Source: Acanthococcus lagerstroemiae
Lineage: Eukaryota > Arthropoda > Insecta > Hemiptera > Eriococcidae
Length of the DNA stretch: 64,000 bases
NCBI GenBank assembly: GCA_031841125.1
Contig: CM063107.1
Span: 67,281,814-67,345,813 of the forward strand
Reading direction: 5' to 3'
Position numbers and translations under genes: made by a program. The notes beneath the pieces were generated by a model, which was not told the origin of the DNA, ran no database searches, and saw nothing but the letters and a program-made list of their open reading frames with translations. Every line of letters starts with the position of its first letter. The stretch's first letter is position 1. Positions 31,667 through 43,554 of this stretch are shown here, in pieces.

Positions 31667-33108
31667 TACTACAGGTGGCCCTTATTTTTGACCATCTAAA
31701 TTTTATACGGGACTCCCCCCCCCCTACAGATTGCGTTTAATAAAATAAATTTTCTGCAACGTTTGAGGTCGACCGGATAAGGGAAAGACGTACCTCAAGC
31801 CCCCTCCTCTTCTTATGAAAAATTATACATTTTGACATTTCTAACATTTTCTTTTCTCAATCCCTAGCAGCATTAAAAATTCACTCTCTCAGATGTCGAA
31901 TGTTCATTTGATATATATATACCAAAAGTAAAATAAATGGATTTACCGATAGGGTTAGTAACTCGGGAGTGCGGGGAATGGCCTGAAACGAGGAAAGAGG
32001 AATAATAAAAAACTGAAATTCAAGACCGGGGTCCATTAATAGGTTTTCGAGGCTGCTGAATTCAGTTATGGGGGGAGGGGTAATTTTTACATCCGACCCT
32101 TTAGTGTACCACTGAAGAGAAGGGGTAAAAGATTCGTAATTTTACCAAAACGGTGTTCCAATTGTGACGACCATGAGGCTTTGGGCGCAGCTGTTTTCCT
32201 TATAACAAAAAACTCAAGGGGCATTGCCTCCCCTCTAGAAAAATTGTATAATTTTCGCTTGTATGATTCTTTTAAAGTGTCATTCAAGCAAATTTATGGC
32301 GAATAAAATATTTCAGCATTTTATATGCTTTTACTACTGGGTATACTTGAGCGAAAACTGTAACGCTCCCCGGTAGCGCTCCCCCGACATGAATTCAGTG
32401 GTTGACATTTGCTGCGCCCTGCATGACTACAGTCTGCAGCCGTATTTTTAATAGAGCTTTTCATGGTGACAGTTTAGTTCAGTGGTTGACATTTCCATGG
32501 AAATTTACTTTTCTTCCAACCATGTGCTCATTGATCTCGATCTTTGCTGCGCCCTGCGTGACTACAGTCTGCAGCCGTGTTGTTAATAGAAATTTCCATG
32601 GAAATTTTTTTTATTAGGGTACGAAAGTATTTAAAATGTTACATTTAGAAATTTGTGACCTTGTTTTATTTTTCTTTGCTTTTATCGTTTGCAAGTAAGC
32701 AAGAAATTTATCCCCCCTCCCCCGAAAAAAAGCAATAACAATTATTAAGGTATTCGATTTATAGATTTCCAAGCCACTGAAATCAATTCTAGTGTTACTT
32801 TTTACGTTCGGCTCCATGGAGCACCACTACAAATGCGGAGGTTAAATGTTGGTAATTTTTCTAAATTAGTATTCGATTGCAGATTTTGGAAGTCTCTAAA
32901 CACGAGATTCTGAATATCAGTAAAATCACCAAGGTCGATATTTCGAATATTATTTCGGAAAAACTACTAGTACTTTATTACCCCCTCCAGTGGCACTATA
33001 TGGGGTCGGATGTAAAAATTACCACAACATTGAATTCAGCGGTCTCGAGACCATATAAATTGACCTTTATCAATTAAATTTTTCGTCAGTGCTCCCTCGC
33101 CTTTTCAG
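31667..33108. other. No gene; local duplication at 32397-32605
   Basis: Mostly low-information AT-rich DNA. Within it, TTTGCTGCGCCCTGC followed by TGACTACAGTCTGCAGCCGT occurs at 32408 and 32541. CAGTGGTTGACATTT occurs at 32397 and 32480, and TTTCCATGGAAATTT at 32490 and 32592, a scrambled local duplication. Confidence 0.6.
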
Positions 33109-33973
33109 GCCATGTTCAGGGATGAAACTGTAAGGGGAGTTGAACCCCCCCTCCCAATAATTTGGCAGTCGGCAAATTTAGGAACTATTCATTTGAATTT
33201 TTTATTTTTTATGAATATTCGTTTTTGTTGTTTTTTTTTTTCAATTAAAATATATTCTTCTTGAATAATAGGCAAATTTTTAATATTTTTAAGTTTTCCA
33301 AAAAATATTCGTCGGCAAATTTTTCTTCTCTACCTCCTCAAACTGAAAGCCAAATTTCGTTTCTGAAAATTGAGTACCCGGGACTCCCATCAAAGTCTAG
33401 TCAGTCAAAAACCAAAGGTTTCAAGCTGAGTATCGAACGTTATTTGAAAGGTTGAAACAAAGCTGCAATATGGAAAACACTTCGAAAATCTGCAAGTCGA
33501 TAGCAAACGTTGAATTTCGAATTTCAATGACTATTCTGTTTTTACTAGATTCTCTGTTTAACCTACAGCCTGAAATTTGAGAATTTTCCAATGTCAGAAG
33601 CTAAATCCGATAGCAAATGTTCTGTTGTTTAATTTACGGGCTTTGGTCCTGGTGAATATTCGGGTCGTACATATCCGTCAAAGCGCGTCGCTATCGAGTC
33701 GAAGTGATAAGTAGCAAAAGTTAAATCTATACATTTTCCCCATTAATGTACCCACTCATTGAATTTAAAATACCTGGAAAAGTAAGACGTTTTTGAAGTA
33801 TATTTAAAGAGGAACGAATTTTTCGAACAAAGAATTTTCTTTCGAATAAGACTATTTTTATACCTAGGTACCAAACTTTTGCTACATGTGCCAAAAACTT
33901 TACCTTTTGACCGCGGATAGGAGGGAAATTTAGTCTGGAACAAAAGTCAAAATTCTATGTATTTTTCCCATAA

Positions 33974-36342
33974 AGGTGGCTATACACTTAGCGTGAAAAC
34001 AGACGATACGCGAGAAAAATCAGGCGAAACACGAGAAGCGAAAAGTGTATAGATGTCGTTCTCGTGATGCATCTCGTCATCTTTAAGTTCGTGTTTCGCG
34101 TTTCGTGTTCTCGCCAAGTGGTCGGCATTTTGACGATATGTCAAAGGGTTTTCGTACTATACTGTCTAGACAAACATGACGGCTATACACTTATCGTAAC
34201 ATGCATGTGTCGATCTGGCGAATTTTTCAGTTCATCTGCATTTCAGTCGGCAGTCGGTTTTTAATACTGAAGAGGCTTGGCTCAATTTTTCTCGCTGATT
34301 TCGAATTCGTTGTCCAAATTTAGCGCTGACCCTTCGTTGGGCAAAATTCAATTTTGCGACCTATGATTCCTTTTCATAGAGCACCTAACATTATTTAGTA
34401 TAATATGTATACTTTCACATGCCCACTTTGGGTAAGAACAAGCGCCCACACGGTATGTCGACTGAACCAGTTTCGAAGTTCGGATTTTTTTTTTAAACCT
34501 AAATATTTATTTATTTTTTTAAATTCAATATTAATGGCTCCTCCTACGGCCAAAACTAACCAGATTAGGAGGGAACAAAGTACAGTGTATTACAGTTTTT
34601 TCACTTGATATTAATTAAAGAAAACGAAAAAAAAATTTGTAAAAAGAAATAAAAACAAAAACAAAAACTGTGACACATTTTCAGGGTGTCTAACGGTCAT
34701 TTAAAGTCATTTATTTTGAAGGAAGGTCATTTAAGTCATTTAAAGTAATTTATTTTCAATCATGGTAATTTACAAATTTAAAAATCAGCAAATTATAACT
34801 TGAAAGAGCTATGGCGTATATTCCAGAATTTTCAAAAGATCTTCACGTATCACAGAATTCTGAGGAAAAGGAGAAGAAAACAGCCTTCACACGGCTCTTC
34901 CTTCGAAATGATAAACCAGCTTCACTCTTCGACAGTCTCGCGACATGTTTCGCCGAAAAAAGTGCCTGATGTCCTATCGTATGGAGAAATTTTCAAAATT
35001 TTCGAATATCAAAAATGAAAACGAAAAAAAAATTTAAAGATGGAAATATGAAAACGCGTTCTATGGGGTGCAGCATGGTGCGATATCAATGAATTAACAT
35101 CTTCATATATTTTTAATTTTCTATTTTCCTTTTCGTGTGACTTAATGCCGAAAGAATAGAATTTGAAAATTGGTTTACAAGTTTTTGAGGTCGCTGTATT
35201 CGACTTTAGGGGTAATTTTTGAATCCTATCCCTCCTGGTGCGACCAATGTGGTAGCAAGAGCGTAGGACAAATAATAATAGACTCTGAATTCACCCTCTT
35301 TTAAATTAAAGCCACGGAATGGGGTAAAAATGCAGTTTTATTTATCAAAGTTTTGCTCATAGAAAATAACGTCGTAAAAATTTCTCAATTGAAATAAGCA
35401 CAGGCGCTTGAATTTGGTCCAGATTAAAAATCAGAAGCGATATTCGAAATCAGCGATACAAAATTACCCCTGTTTCGATACTTCGTGCAATTTGTTTTCG
35501 GAGAAACTTAATTCGTATTACGACAGGGCTCTGGAAAGGGTCGGATAAAAATCAGAGGCGATATTCGAAATCAGCGTCTCAGAGCTTGGTTGACTATCCT
35601 GTCCAAAAAATTTACTTTAGAATCTCGTAAAGAATTTGGAACTTGAGGAAAACTAGAGTAACTGGAATTAGCCCCTCTTTCGTGGAGCCTGAATGGTTCG
35701 GAGAGAGGGAAAATAACTATTAAAATGAATTCTGAAACCCAGGTGAGAAATCTGCAGCATATCTAACGCCAAATGTTATGAAAGTACAAAGGGGGTTAGG
35801 AGCAGGAAAATTATGGTATCAGGGGAGGCGGAGGAGGCTTCAATTTAAGAGTATCGATAGATACAATATAAGTTCATACATCTGAAAATAATAGTCTCTT
35901 TCGTAACGCGATAATAATTACTATGCGGTCTTTAGATTTTTTTCAAATTTTGTGGATTAGTTACTCTGTCCCCAAAACCTCGGAAATCTCATTCATTCAC
36001 CCTTATCTGCATTTGTGAGGGAGAGAGGAGCCGAAGAACAACCCGATGGCTGGATGTTCCCGAAAATGAATTCGTTGGTTTTCAAATTTTCGTTTCATTA
36101 CGACTTTCTCAAAAAAAAATTTACACTGCTGAGAGGAGCTAGATTGAATATTTTTTCATTTTCGCGTCTTTTCGCGCAGAGATTTTCAGATTCTCGCGAA
36201 GAGGATGAGATGAACAGACGAAACACGAAACAGCTGATATTGGGAGAAGTGTATAGTGATTGGTTCGCGTCTCATCATTTTTTTCGTGAAATAGTTCGTG
36301 AAAAGCCACGAAATACGAAATACGCTAAGTGTATAGCCGCCT
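33974..36342. mobile_element. PIF/Harbinger-type non-autonomous element
   Basis: 2369 bp with 21-bp terminal inverted repeats, AGGTGGCTATACACTTAGCG at the left and its complement with one change at the right (GCTAAGTGTATAGCCGCCT). It is flanked by TAA on both sides (33971-33973, 36343-36345). The intact target reads CCCATAAGAACG in copies A (about 4537) and B (reversed, about 13590 and 15950), so the insertion is proved by comparison. A 3-bp TWA duplication is the hallmark of PIF/Harbinger. An extra TIR-like block, GGCTATACACTTATCGT, lies inside at about 34182. The interior shows no transposase or MADF gene; the 121-residue frame at 36015-36380 runs across the right end and is not a gene. Confidence 0.88.
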
Positions 36343-36803
36343 TAAGAACGAAAGGGAGCTTGTGGCACGGATTCCCCTAATCCAATCGACCTAAGACTTT
36401 GTAGGTTTTTGTTTTTTTTTTCATTTTATTGGAACAAATTTAGGAGAAGAATCAGAGGAAATTTAGAAAAGAATATCACCAAGAGAAAACAACGACCACC
36501 TTAATGTGTAAAGGAAAAGTGTGTTCTTCTCAAGCATTCCTAACATCCTTTCAGCTTACCCTCCCAGAATAGGGTATGCTTATGTGCGCAAATGTGAGTG
36601 CTTGGGGGATAAGGTTCGAGTCTGTATTTGCAGGGACGAAACTATTGGGAGGTGGTGAAACAACTCCAATAATTCGGCAGTTGGCAAATTTTGAAACTGT
36701 TCATTTGAATTTTTCATTTTCTAACAACTTTGTTTGTTTGCTTATTTTTTTCGATTAAAAAATATTTTGATTGAAAAATCGGCCAATTTTTAGTTTTTAA
36801 AAG

Positions 36804-39087
36804 ATACTAGTTATGTCATTATATGTATTTTTATGTCTTATTATGTTTGTTATGTCTTAAAACTTATGTCCTTGAAAGTAGCCGGGGATTTAGATATCGG
36901 GCTCCTTGGAGGTTTTTTTTCAGGGGGGGGGGGTGTTTCGGTTTTTAATGCGACTTGAGATCTTGGAGATTATGGATAATTATGTCATTATAATATGTCT
37001 TTTTATGTCAATTATGTCTTAAAACTTGGAGATCTTTTACGTTAGAACAGATCATGTCCTTGAACGTAGCTGATCTGCCCCTGCAATTTTTCTGATTTGA
37101 AGGCCGGGATTCAGATATCAGGCTCCTTGGAGTTTTTTTTTCAAGAGGGGGAGGGGGAAGAGGAGTTTTGGGTTTCAACTAGGGGGCTTCGCTCGTGCCG
37201 GCCTTGCTCGGCGCTTTGCGCCTCGTCCAATCACCATAGTCCTCAGTGTTTGGTCTAAAACTTTTGTTCCTGAGTTGAGGTTTTCTTTGGGCTACTTCTG
37301 CTTCCCCTCTATCAGCGGTCCTCAATCTTCCACCATAAACCTCCTTCAATCTTTTCTTCATCACGAGCCTCCTCCTCCATCACGACCCCCTCGTTCACCA
37401 CGGTCACTCTCCGCCTCTACGGTCACACTTCAACAGTCGCAGCCCTCCTCAGCCACGATCTCCTCCCCACAACGGCCATAATCTACCAGAGGCTTCAATG
37501 CCCACCCCATGGTCTTTTACCTCCACAGTATCCCCTTGCGAACACTTCCCTCTCCCTTGGACTTTTTCCTCACCTTTACAATCATTGACCACCACAACCA
37601 ACCTCCACCACCTGGGCCTTAATCTCTTCACATTACCCTTCCCCTCGCTCCATCACTTTCTCCATCCACAGCTTCTCTCGCACATAGCACCCTCTGTCCA
37701 TCCCTCCAATCATCACCCAGTCCTCCACATAGTCTCCCCCATCACCCTCTTCCACCCGGAGTGCCCAACCCTATTAAAACCACGTCCTCTCGACCACCCC
37801 CACACCACTATGGGCTTCATTTCTGTTCACCTCTTCACCCATCACTACGCCCTCCCCAATTGCGGCCTTAATCCCTCACTACAGCCTTCCTCTTCCACTG
37901 CTCCTTCTCTGCGGCCTCCTTGTCCCTCGAAGATCCCCTGGTCCTCCACTCAGGAGCTCTCACCACCATGAAAACCATCCCTTTCAGACCCCTGCTACCA
38001 GCCTCTCCCGCACCACGGCTTTCATTTCCCTCCCTGGTCCCTCTTTCACCCAGGACCTCTTACTCACTATTACCCCCCGCCACCCAGGGCCTTTATCTCC
38101 CTCCAGAGACCACGTCCCCCATGGATCTCCTCCACGTTCTGGAGCTGCATCTACCATGAACCACCTCCTAGGGGTAGGCTACCTTTGGAGAAATGAGCAA
38201 TTAGTGGGGCATGGTAGGCAATCCGCAGATAGCGGATCTTCCTGAGGGTAGGCTACCTCTGGAGAATTAAGCAATTAAGGGGCAGGGTAGGCAACCCACA
38301 GTGGTGTTTTTTTTTTCTCCCGGAGGGGGAAAGGCTATAGTACTTAGACTTCAGGCCCCTCGGAGTTTTTTCCAGGGCCCATCAGGGGGACCCTTCTTTA
38401 GGGCCTAGGGGTAGGCTACCCCTCTTCAGCCACAGAGGAGAAGGCTCCGCCCCCTTCAGGAGCTTTTTCCACAACCATGAATCCCCTCCTGAGGGTAGGC
38501 TACCCCTGGAAAATTGAGCAACCAAAGGCCAGGGTAGGCAACCCGCGGCGATTTGAGATCTTGGAGATTATGGATAATTATGTCATTATAATATGTCTTT
38601 TTGTCTTATTATGTCGGTTATGTCTTAAAACTTGGAGATCTTTCATGTTAAAATAGATTATGTCCTTGAAAGTAGCTGATCTGCCCCTGCAATTTTTTTG
38701 ATTTTTAGGTAGGCAACCCGCAGTATGGGTAATTATGTCATTATATGTCTTTTTATGTCTTATTATGTCTGTTATGTCTTAAAACTTATGTCCTTGAAAG
38801 TTACCGGGGATTTAGATATCAGGCTCCTTGGAGTTTTTTTTCCTCAGGAGGTGGGGAGGGGGAGGAGGAGTTTTGGTTTCTAATATATAGAGGTCTTTTT
38901 ATGTCAGTTATGTCTTAAAACTTAGAGATCTTTTTTTATGTTAGAACAGATTATGTCCTTGAAAGTAGCTGATCTGCCCCTGCAATTTTTTTGATTTGAA
39001 GGCCGGGATTTAGATATCAGGCTCCTTGGAGTTTTTTCCAGGAGGGGGGGGGAGGAGTTTTGGTTTTTAATATATGTATAGAGAGAT
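36804..39087 (+). repeat. Insertion of repeated TATGTC modules around a C/T-rich block
   Basis: Splits the right MITE arm of copy C. A module of about 250 bp (ATGTCATTATATGTC, GTCTTAAAACTTATGTCCTT, AGCTGATCTGCCCCTGCAAT, TTTAGATATCAGGCTCCTTG, G-tract) appears at about 36810-36950, 36960-37170, 38555-38710, 38715-38880 and 38890-39060. A second motif, GGGTAGGCTACC followed by GGGTAGGCAACCCGC, recurs at 38168-38560. Between them is a C/T-rich block. Frames at 37275-37481 and 37498-37971 are Pro/His/Ser-rich low-complexity translations, not genes. Confidence 0.65.
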
Positions 39088-39380
39088 TTGTCGGCATATT
39101 TTCCTTCTCCACCCCACCCCCTCTGGCTATGTTCACGAGGTCGTTAATCCATATGGGGAAATCAGACTATTTTACTCTTGAGATCGGTATCGAATGAATT
39201 TTCGAAAACTGAGAGAATATATTTTTAACGCAGTGAGGGACTGAGATGAAAAAATGTTGAAAATGTTGAAATTCTTTGTATTTTCCCTTAAGTAGAGCGA
39301 GGGCTTGAGACATATTTTCTATTTATCCAATCGACCCAAAACTTTGCAGGAATTTCTTTTTATTCTATTGAAGTCGATCT

Positions 39381-39800
39381 GGGGTTTGGTTGGCCGAGTG
39401 GATAGCGTGCTGGTCTCGGAATCCGGAGGTCCCGAGTTCGAGCCCACGTAGCAACTGGCTACAGTTCGACCAAGGCCAGTTTTTTGCTAGATGAGAAGAG
39501 GGCTAAGACAGTCCTAACAGCCTCCCCGACGTATTTGAGATAATATTCGAAAAGGCGGGTTCCAGGGCTCGGGTTGAGAGGAAAATTAGAAAAGTGGGAG
39601 GCTCAGTGTAAAATTCGAGAAAAAATCTACCAAGACTACAGAAGGGTTAGCCTAATGGCTACATTTTGGTGAATGTTTGGTGGAGCGTATGGCGAAGCAC
39701 GCATGTCAAAGAGGCTTCCCAGACACCGCATCCCTGGGCTCGGAAACTGCACTCACGAGTATCGCGTCGGCGACCAGAGGGGATACACTTTAAAGTGATC
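39381..39800 (+). repeat. Full-length tRNA-derived SINE
   Basis: Head: GGTTGGCCGAGTGGATAGCG (box A) and GAGTTCGAGCCC (box B, 39434-39445), spaced as in a Ser/Leu-like tRNA with a variable-arm-like insert between. Then a conserved linker (GAAGAGGGCTAAGACAGTCC, GGTTCCAGGGCTCGGGTTGA) and a body (GGTGGAGCGTATGGCGAAGC to CGCGTCGGCGACCAGAGG). About 420 bp, transcribed if at all by RNA polymerase III and dependent on a LINE for mobility. Fragments are at 29812-29990, 31030-31142 and 61485-61615. It is not a tRNA gene, because the acceptor stem does not close. Confidence 0.85.
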
Positions 39801-41564
39801 TACTGGTAGATGTGTATACTCAAGTCTTTCTCGTTCAACATTCATCAAGTCTCTCCTAGATAAGGCAATCGATGTATGTTCCTGGACGAAATGCTGCTGA
39901 AATAATTTCTCCACTGCGGCAAAACGTTATAATATCCAGCACTTCGTTCAGTTATTTAAAAAACATATGCTACAACAGCTGACCCTTCGAAATTAGAGGA
40001 AGCTTACGGGTCACATTGAACATTCCAATAGTTTGTAACCGAATTCCTATAAAATAATTTTCCAGATATTCATACCCAACTGGTGGCTGGTATCATAGTT
40101 GACCTGCAGGTTGAAGTTCTGAAGGTTCCTTCGTGAGTATCATTAACGTAGCATTAACACTCAGGGTAAAATAATGCTGCATGCTATATAGAAAGTATAT
40201 ACTTATTCAGGAACTACATACTGCGTGTGTCTTATGGCTTATGGTACCGTGACCACCCTGACTGAGTGTTGCTGGAAGTCACTACAAACAAAATTAGCTA
40301 ACTGTAAATTTACAGGTAACGTGTACGGCGACCCTAACCAAAGGTTCTTATAAGAATTTCATAGACAGAAGAACGAAGGGGAAAAAGGTAAAAAACATTA
40401 AAAACTTGACGCTTTATGGTTGGCAGCAAGTCCGGTAGAATGGTAAATAAGCTATTATAGGTGGTAGCGCGGCACATACAAAGAGTACACGCTCAATAAG
40501 AAACTTTTTCAAGATTAACCTAAACGTCTGTGCACTCCCCGTAATGGAAAGAGAAGCTATTAGTTATGGAATCGAATTTAAGAAGTTGAAGTTAATTTTA
40601 AAATTACAAATATCAGGTGTGCTATTGATATAGTAGAACACACCAATTCTCCAAGCACATTTGAATCTTACACAGTAATTTCGAATCACTTACAGATTCG
40701 TCAATCCCATTTGTACCTGTCTGGATAGTCGTAAAACAAATACCAATAATTCAAACTGCTTGTTATGTAATTCCATTTTTGGTTTCGTGCTGGCCATCAC
40801 ATTTAGTCCAGTTATATTTTTGCACTCAATCGAAGAATCGAATTCCAACGCATTTCATTTCCAGTTCTGCCAGCAAAATAAATTCGCGTTTTCTGAATCC
40901 GGCTAAGATGAATAGGTTTTCTTTAAAAAAAAAAATAATAATAATAAAAATAAAAAAAAGTCACTTCTCGGTTTAAGAAATTACCGAACATAAAACGGTA
41001 ACGTCGGCGTATTTCAAAAGAAAACGTTTGTAAAACGCCATATTATATAAATTATGGTTTTCTTTTCGTGTTCATATTAATATATTTTATAGATTTCTTC
41101 TGTTCTGCTGGTTGATGATGTCTCGAGCCATCCAGTTTTTTTTATTTTTGTTTTTTCCAGCGAACTTTGAAGTACACCTTCGTTTATTGTATTCGACATT
41201 ATATTGAATTTTCCATTTCACGGCTGAATAGTTGGGCACCAATAGGTGTGCGTTTTGAATACGAGACTCGCGATACGACTACTTCCAAAAACAGTGTTAC
41301 AGCTGAATTTTCAAGTTTTTTTCTTTCTTTCTTGGATCAGTGATATGCTGCTCAAGTCGAAGAGACAGTTATTATTGTTTTATAATAATCATAATAATTT
41401 TTTTTTGAAGAGGCCAGCTGGACGGCTGGTGGTCGATGGCAGTACCCAAATTGGACGCTTATGCGTCTACTCAACATCTCTATAACACATTCAGTAGTCA
41501 TATTTCCAATTCGGTATTTGGAGGTCCGACTTTCGAAGAATGTTGATCATTCAGCAGATTGGTA
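39801..41564. other. No recognisable gene
   Basis: About 1.75 kb. 39830-40900 looks low-copy. An A-rich/AAT microsatellite lies at 40921-40965. Short frames show no motif. Confidence 0.5.
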
Positions 41565-42830
41565 GATTTGGCCTTCACCGTTCATTGGACGGTTGTTTCC
41601 AATGATAGCGAGGCGTATGGTGGAACAGGTATACCGCACCCCCTACCCCGGAACTACACCGATTGGGCCTGCGTCAGGATAGAGGAGAACGCTCTGAGGT
41701 AGGCAGCCCTCCTACCCCAATTTCTCCCCTCACTTCTTCTCGGCGGCAAGTCTACGGTGTCTTATTCGTCTTCTTCAGTGTCGAGTTGCGCCGGATCGTC
41801 TTCATTTTTTATCTACAGCCGTGACAATTTCGTTGTCGTTGGTGGGATTGCGAGTGCCAGCATTGAGTTCTTTGACCGCTGCCTTTGTCTTCGACACTCC
41901 ATTTCCACCTTGCGGCTCAGTGTCTTCTTGACAAAGGCAGCTACCTGATCCCATCCCGCTCTACTCTTCAGCATTGTCGGAACCAGGTTCTCGGGTGTAG
42001 GTGGCTCAACGCCCGCGTTTCGAAAGGCGGCCGTCGCTTCTTGATCTCTCGGTCGAATGCCGGACACTCGAACAGTGTGTGCCATGCATCATCTCGCCCT
42101 TCTCCAGCGCAGTAGGAGCACCGCGGGCTCTCGGCTATGCCCATCCGATGCAGGTACTAGTTGAAGACACCATGATCGCTCATCATCTGCGACAGATAAA
42201 AGTTTATCTGGCCATAGCGTCTGCCCAACCACGCATCGAGGTTGCATACAACTAGACGGGTCCACTCCCCCTTGGTACTGCGGGAGAGCCGCTCTTCCCA
42301 CATGCGGAGCGCGGATTACCTAATATCCCGCTTGGCCCATAGCGCCGTTCTGCGGTCCGCCAGATGAATGACGTACCACACACTGTTTGATATCCCATCT
42401 GGTCCCGGCGCCTTCTTTCCTTTCGCTCGTATTCGGTCCACCTCCGCGTCTATTTCGTTTGCCAACAGTGGTGATACGGCGTCTACCTCCGGAGGTGTGC
42501 CCACTAATGCTGGGCACTGCGGAAATAGATGGTCCAGCTCCATACGCTCGGTTATGGGAGGGCCCACAACCTTTTTCATCACGATCCGATACGGTTTTCC
42601 AAAGGGGTCCTCCTCCTCCTGGCTGCACAGCTCTCCCCAACATCTCGCTTTCTGTGTCTGATCGCAGCTTTTAGGCTTCTCCTCGGCCACCAGGTGCGCC
42701 ACCTCTTGACCTCGTGTGCGCTGATATCTTCTGCGCAACCGGTTGGCCTCGGGCTTCAGATGGGCAATCTCAGTGGTCCATCAAGATGTCTCTCGTTTGC
42801 GTGAGCGTTTGATCGTTTGAAAACAATCAG
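41565..42830 (-). pseudogene. R1-like LINE with most of the RT deleted
   Basis: Minus strand from 42830 down. The RT N-terminus has CWGELCSQEEEDPFGKPYRI, LFPQCPAL, EVDAVSPLLANEI and KKAPGPDGISN (42316-42738). The sequence then passes directly to the C-terminal region with TLWPDKLLSVA-type residues (the other frame gives INFYLSQMMSDHGVF, then CSYCAGEGRDDAWHTLFECP), and on to PENLVPTMLKSRAGWDQVAA, FVKKTLSRKVEMEC and DPAQLDTEE (41813-42085). The whole central RT, including YADD, is missing. Motif content resembles the R1 clade. The 3' end down to about 41565 matches the copy at 5.25-5.72 kb. Frameshifts are present throughout. Confidence 0.85.
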
Positions 42831-42952
42831 ACACCGGTGACATTTTTATCTTTAGTGAAAATATAGTTTTGGGTTGATTCTTTCCTTCTTACTTTCAGAA
42901 GAAAAATCCGACCATTTTTATTGTAAATACATACAAAGTAACTATTGTTACG

Positions 42953-43312
42953 GTCCCGAATAGCTCACCCTGACATGACGCCCCGACGGTTTGGAATCGT
43001 TGAACGTGACTGTAGTGAGTTTTCCTCAAAAGGCCGCGAAATTAAGACGACATAAGTGAGGTCAGGGGCGGATCCAGGAAAAAATTTCAGGAAGAGGGGT
43101 TTACTATCTCGTGTCGTGGTTCACACTCTCTGTTCAGGAACAATATTTTGGTGCCTTGTAATGTGCGATTCGACAAAAATCGCCAGATTTCAGAGGGGTT
43201 TTAACCCCAAACCCCCACCCCTCTTGGATCCGCCCCTGAGTGAAGTCAACTTTAGAATAGAATTTTAATTATTACTGACTATAATTCCGAGGCTATTGCC
43301 TTGAGAATATAA
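42953..43312 (+). repeat. Tandem duplication, unit 1
   Basis: Starts TTACGGTCCCGAATAGCTC, continues GTTGAACGTGACTG and CCTCAAAAGGCCGCG, is interrupted by a 176-bp MITE, then reads CAACTTTAGAATAGAATTTT, AATTATTACTGACTATAATT and ends near AGAACGATGAAAA. It matches unit 2 at 43555-43910. Removing the MITE leaves the two at similar length, about 10-15 percent diverged by eye. Confidence 0.8.
43063..43238. mobile_element. 176-bp hAT MITE
   Basis: Starts CAGGGGCGGATCCAGG and ends TTGGATCCGCCCCTG. Target duplication AGTGAGGT/AGTGAAGT (43055-43062, 43239-43246; one difference). Unit 2 of the duplication reads GGCAAGTAATGTCAACTTTA at the corresponding place (about 43650), which is the empty site. Confidence 0.9.
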
Positions 43313-43554
43313 GAACGATGAAAAAGAAATCGCTTTCAATGAAAATTTACAATGTTTTGGAAGAAAAGGGCTACTTATCCATCATTCATGGTAAGGAAAA
43401 TGAAGTACTTCCCAAAAATCGTGTTAAATTATTGGAAGAGCAGCTATATATCTCGATCACCTCAACACCGAAAAAATGGCTTCAGTTTTGGAAATCAGAT
43501 TCCCTCTGGGAGTGTAGAAGTTCGCATCCTACCGACTGCGCCAGAATTGCATGT

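Larger units (their letters stand above)
33117..39125 (+). mobile_element. Composite hAT-type element, copy C
   Basis: Second composite. It begins CAGGGATGAAACTGTAAGGG and ends CCCACCCCCTCTG, with flanking GCCATGTT/GCTATGTT (33109-33116 and 39126-39133; one difference). The left MITE arm is 33117-33365. The core is 33366-36630 and is opened by the Harbinger-type insertion 33974-36342. The right MITE arm starts at 36631 (CAGGGACGAAACTATTGGG) and is split by a repeat-rich insertion of about 2.3 kb (roughly 36804-39087). It resumes at TTTGTCGGCATATTTTCCTT, and the last ~20 bp before CTCTG are deleted. Both MITE arms have the same orientation, as in copy A. No transposase frame is present. Confidence 0.7.

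Noticed and set aside
37498..37971. 157-residue Pro/His/Ser-rich frame
   Set aside because: Translation of a C/T-rich low-complexity tract inside a repeat-built insertion; other frames are similarly open.
39381..39460. Functional tRNA-Ser or tRNA-Leu gene
   Set aside because: Boxes A and B are good, but the acceptor stem does not close and the sequence continues into a dispersed SINE body.
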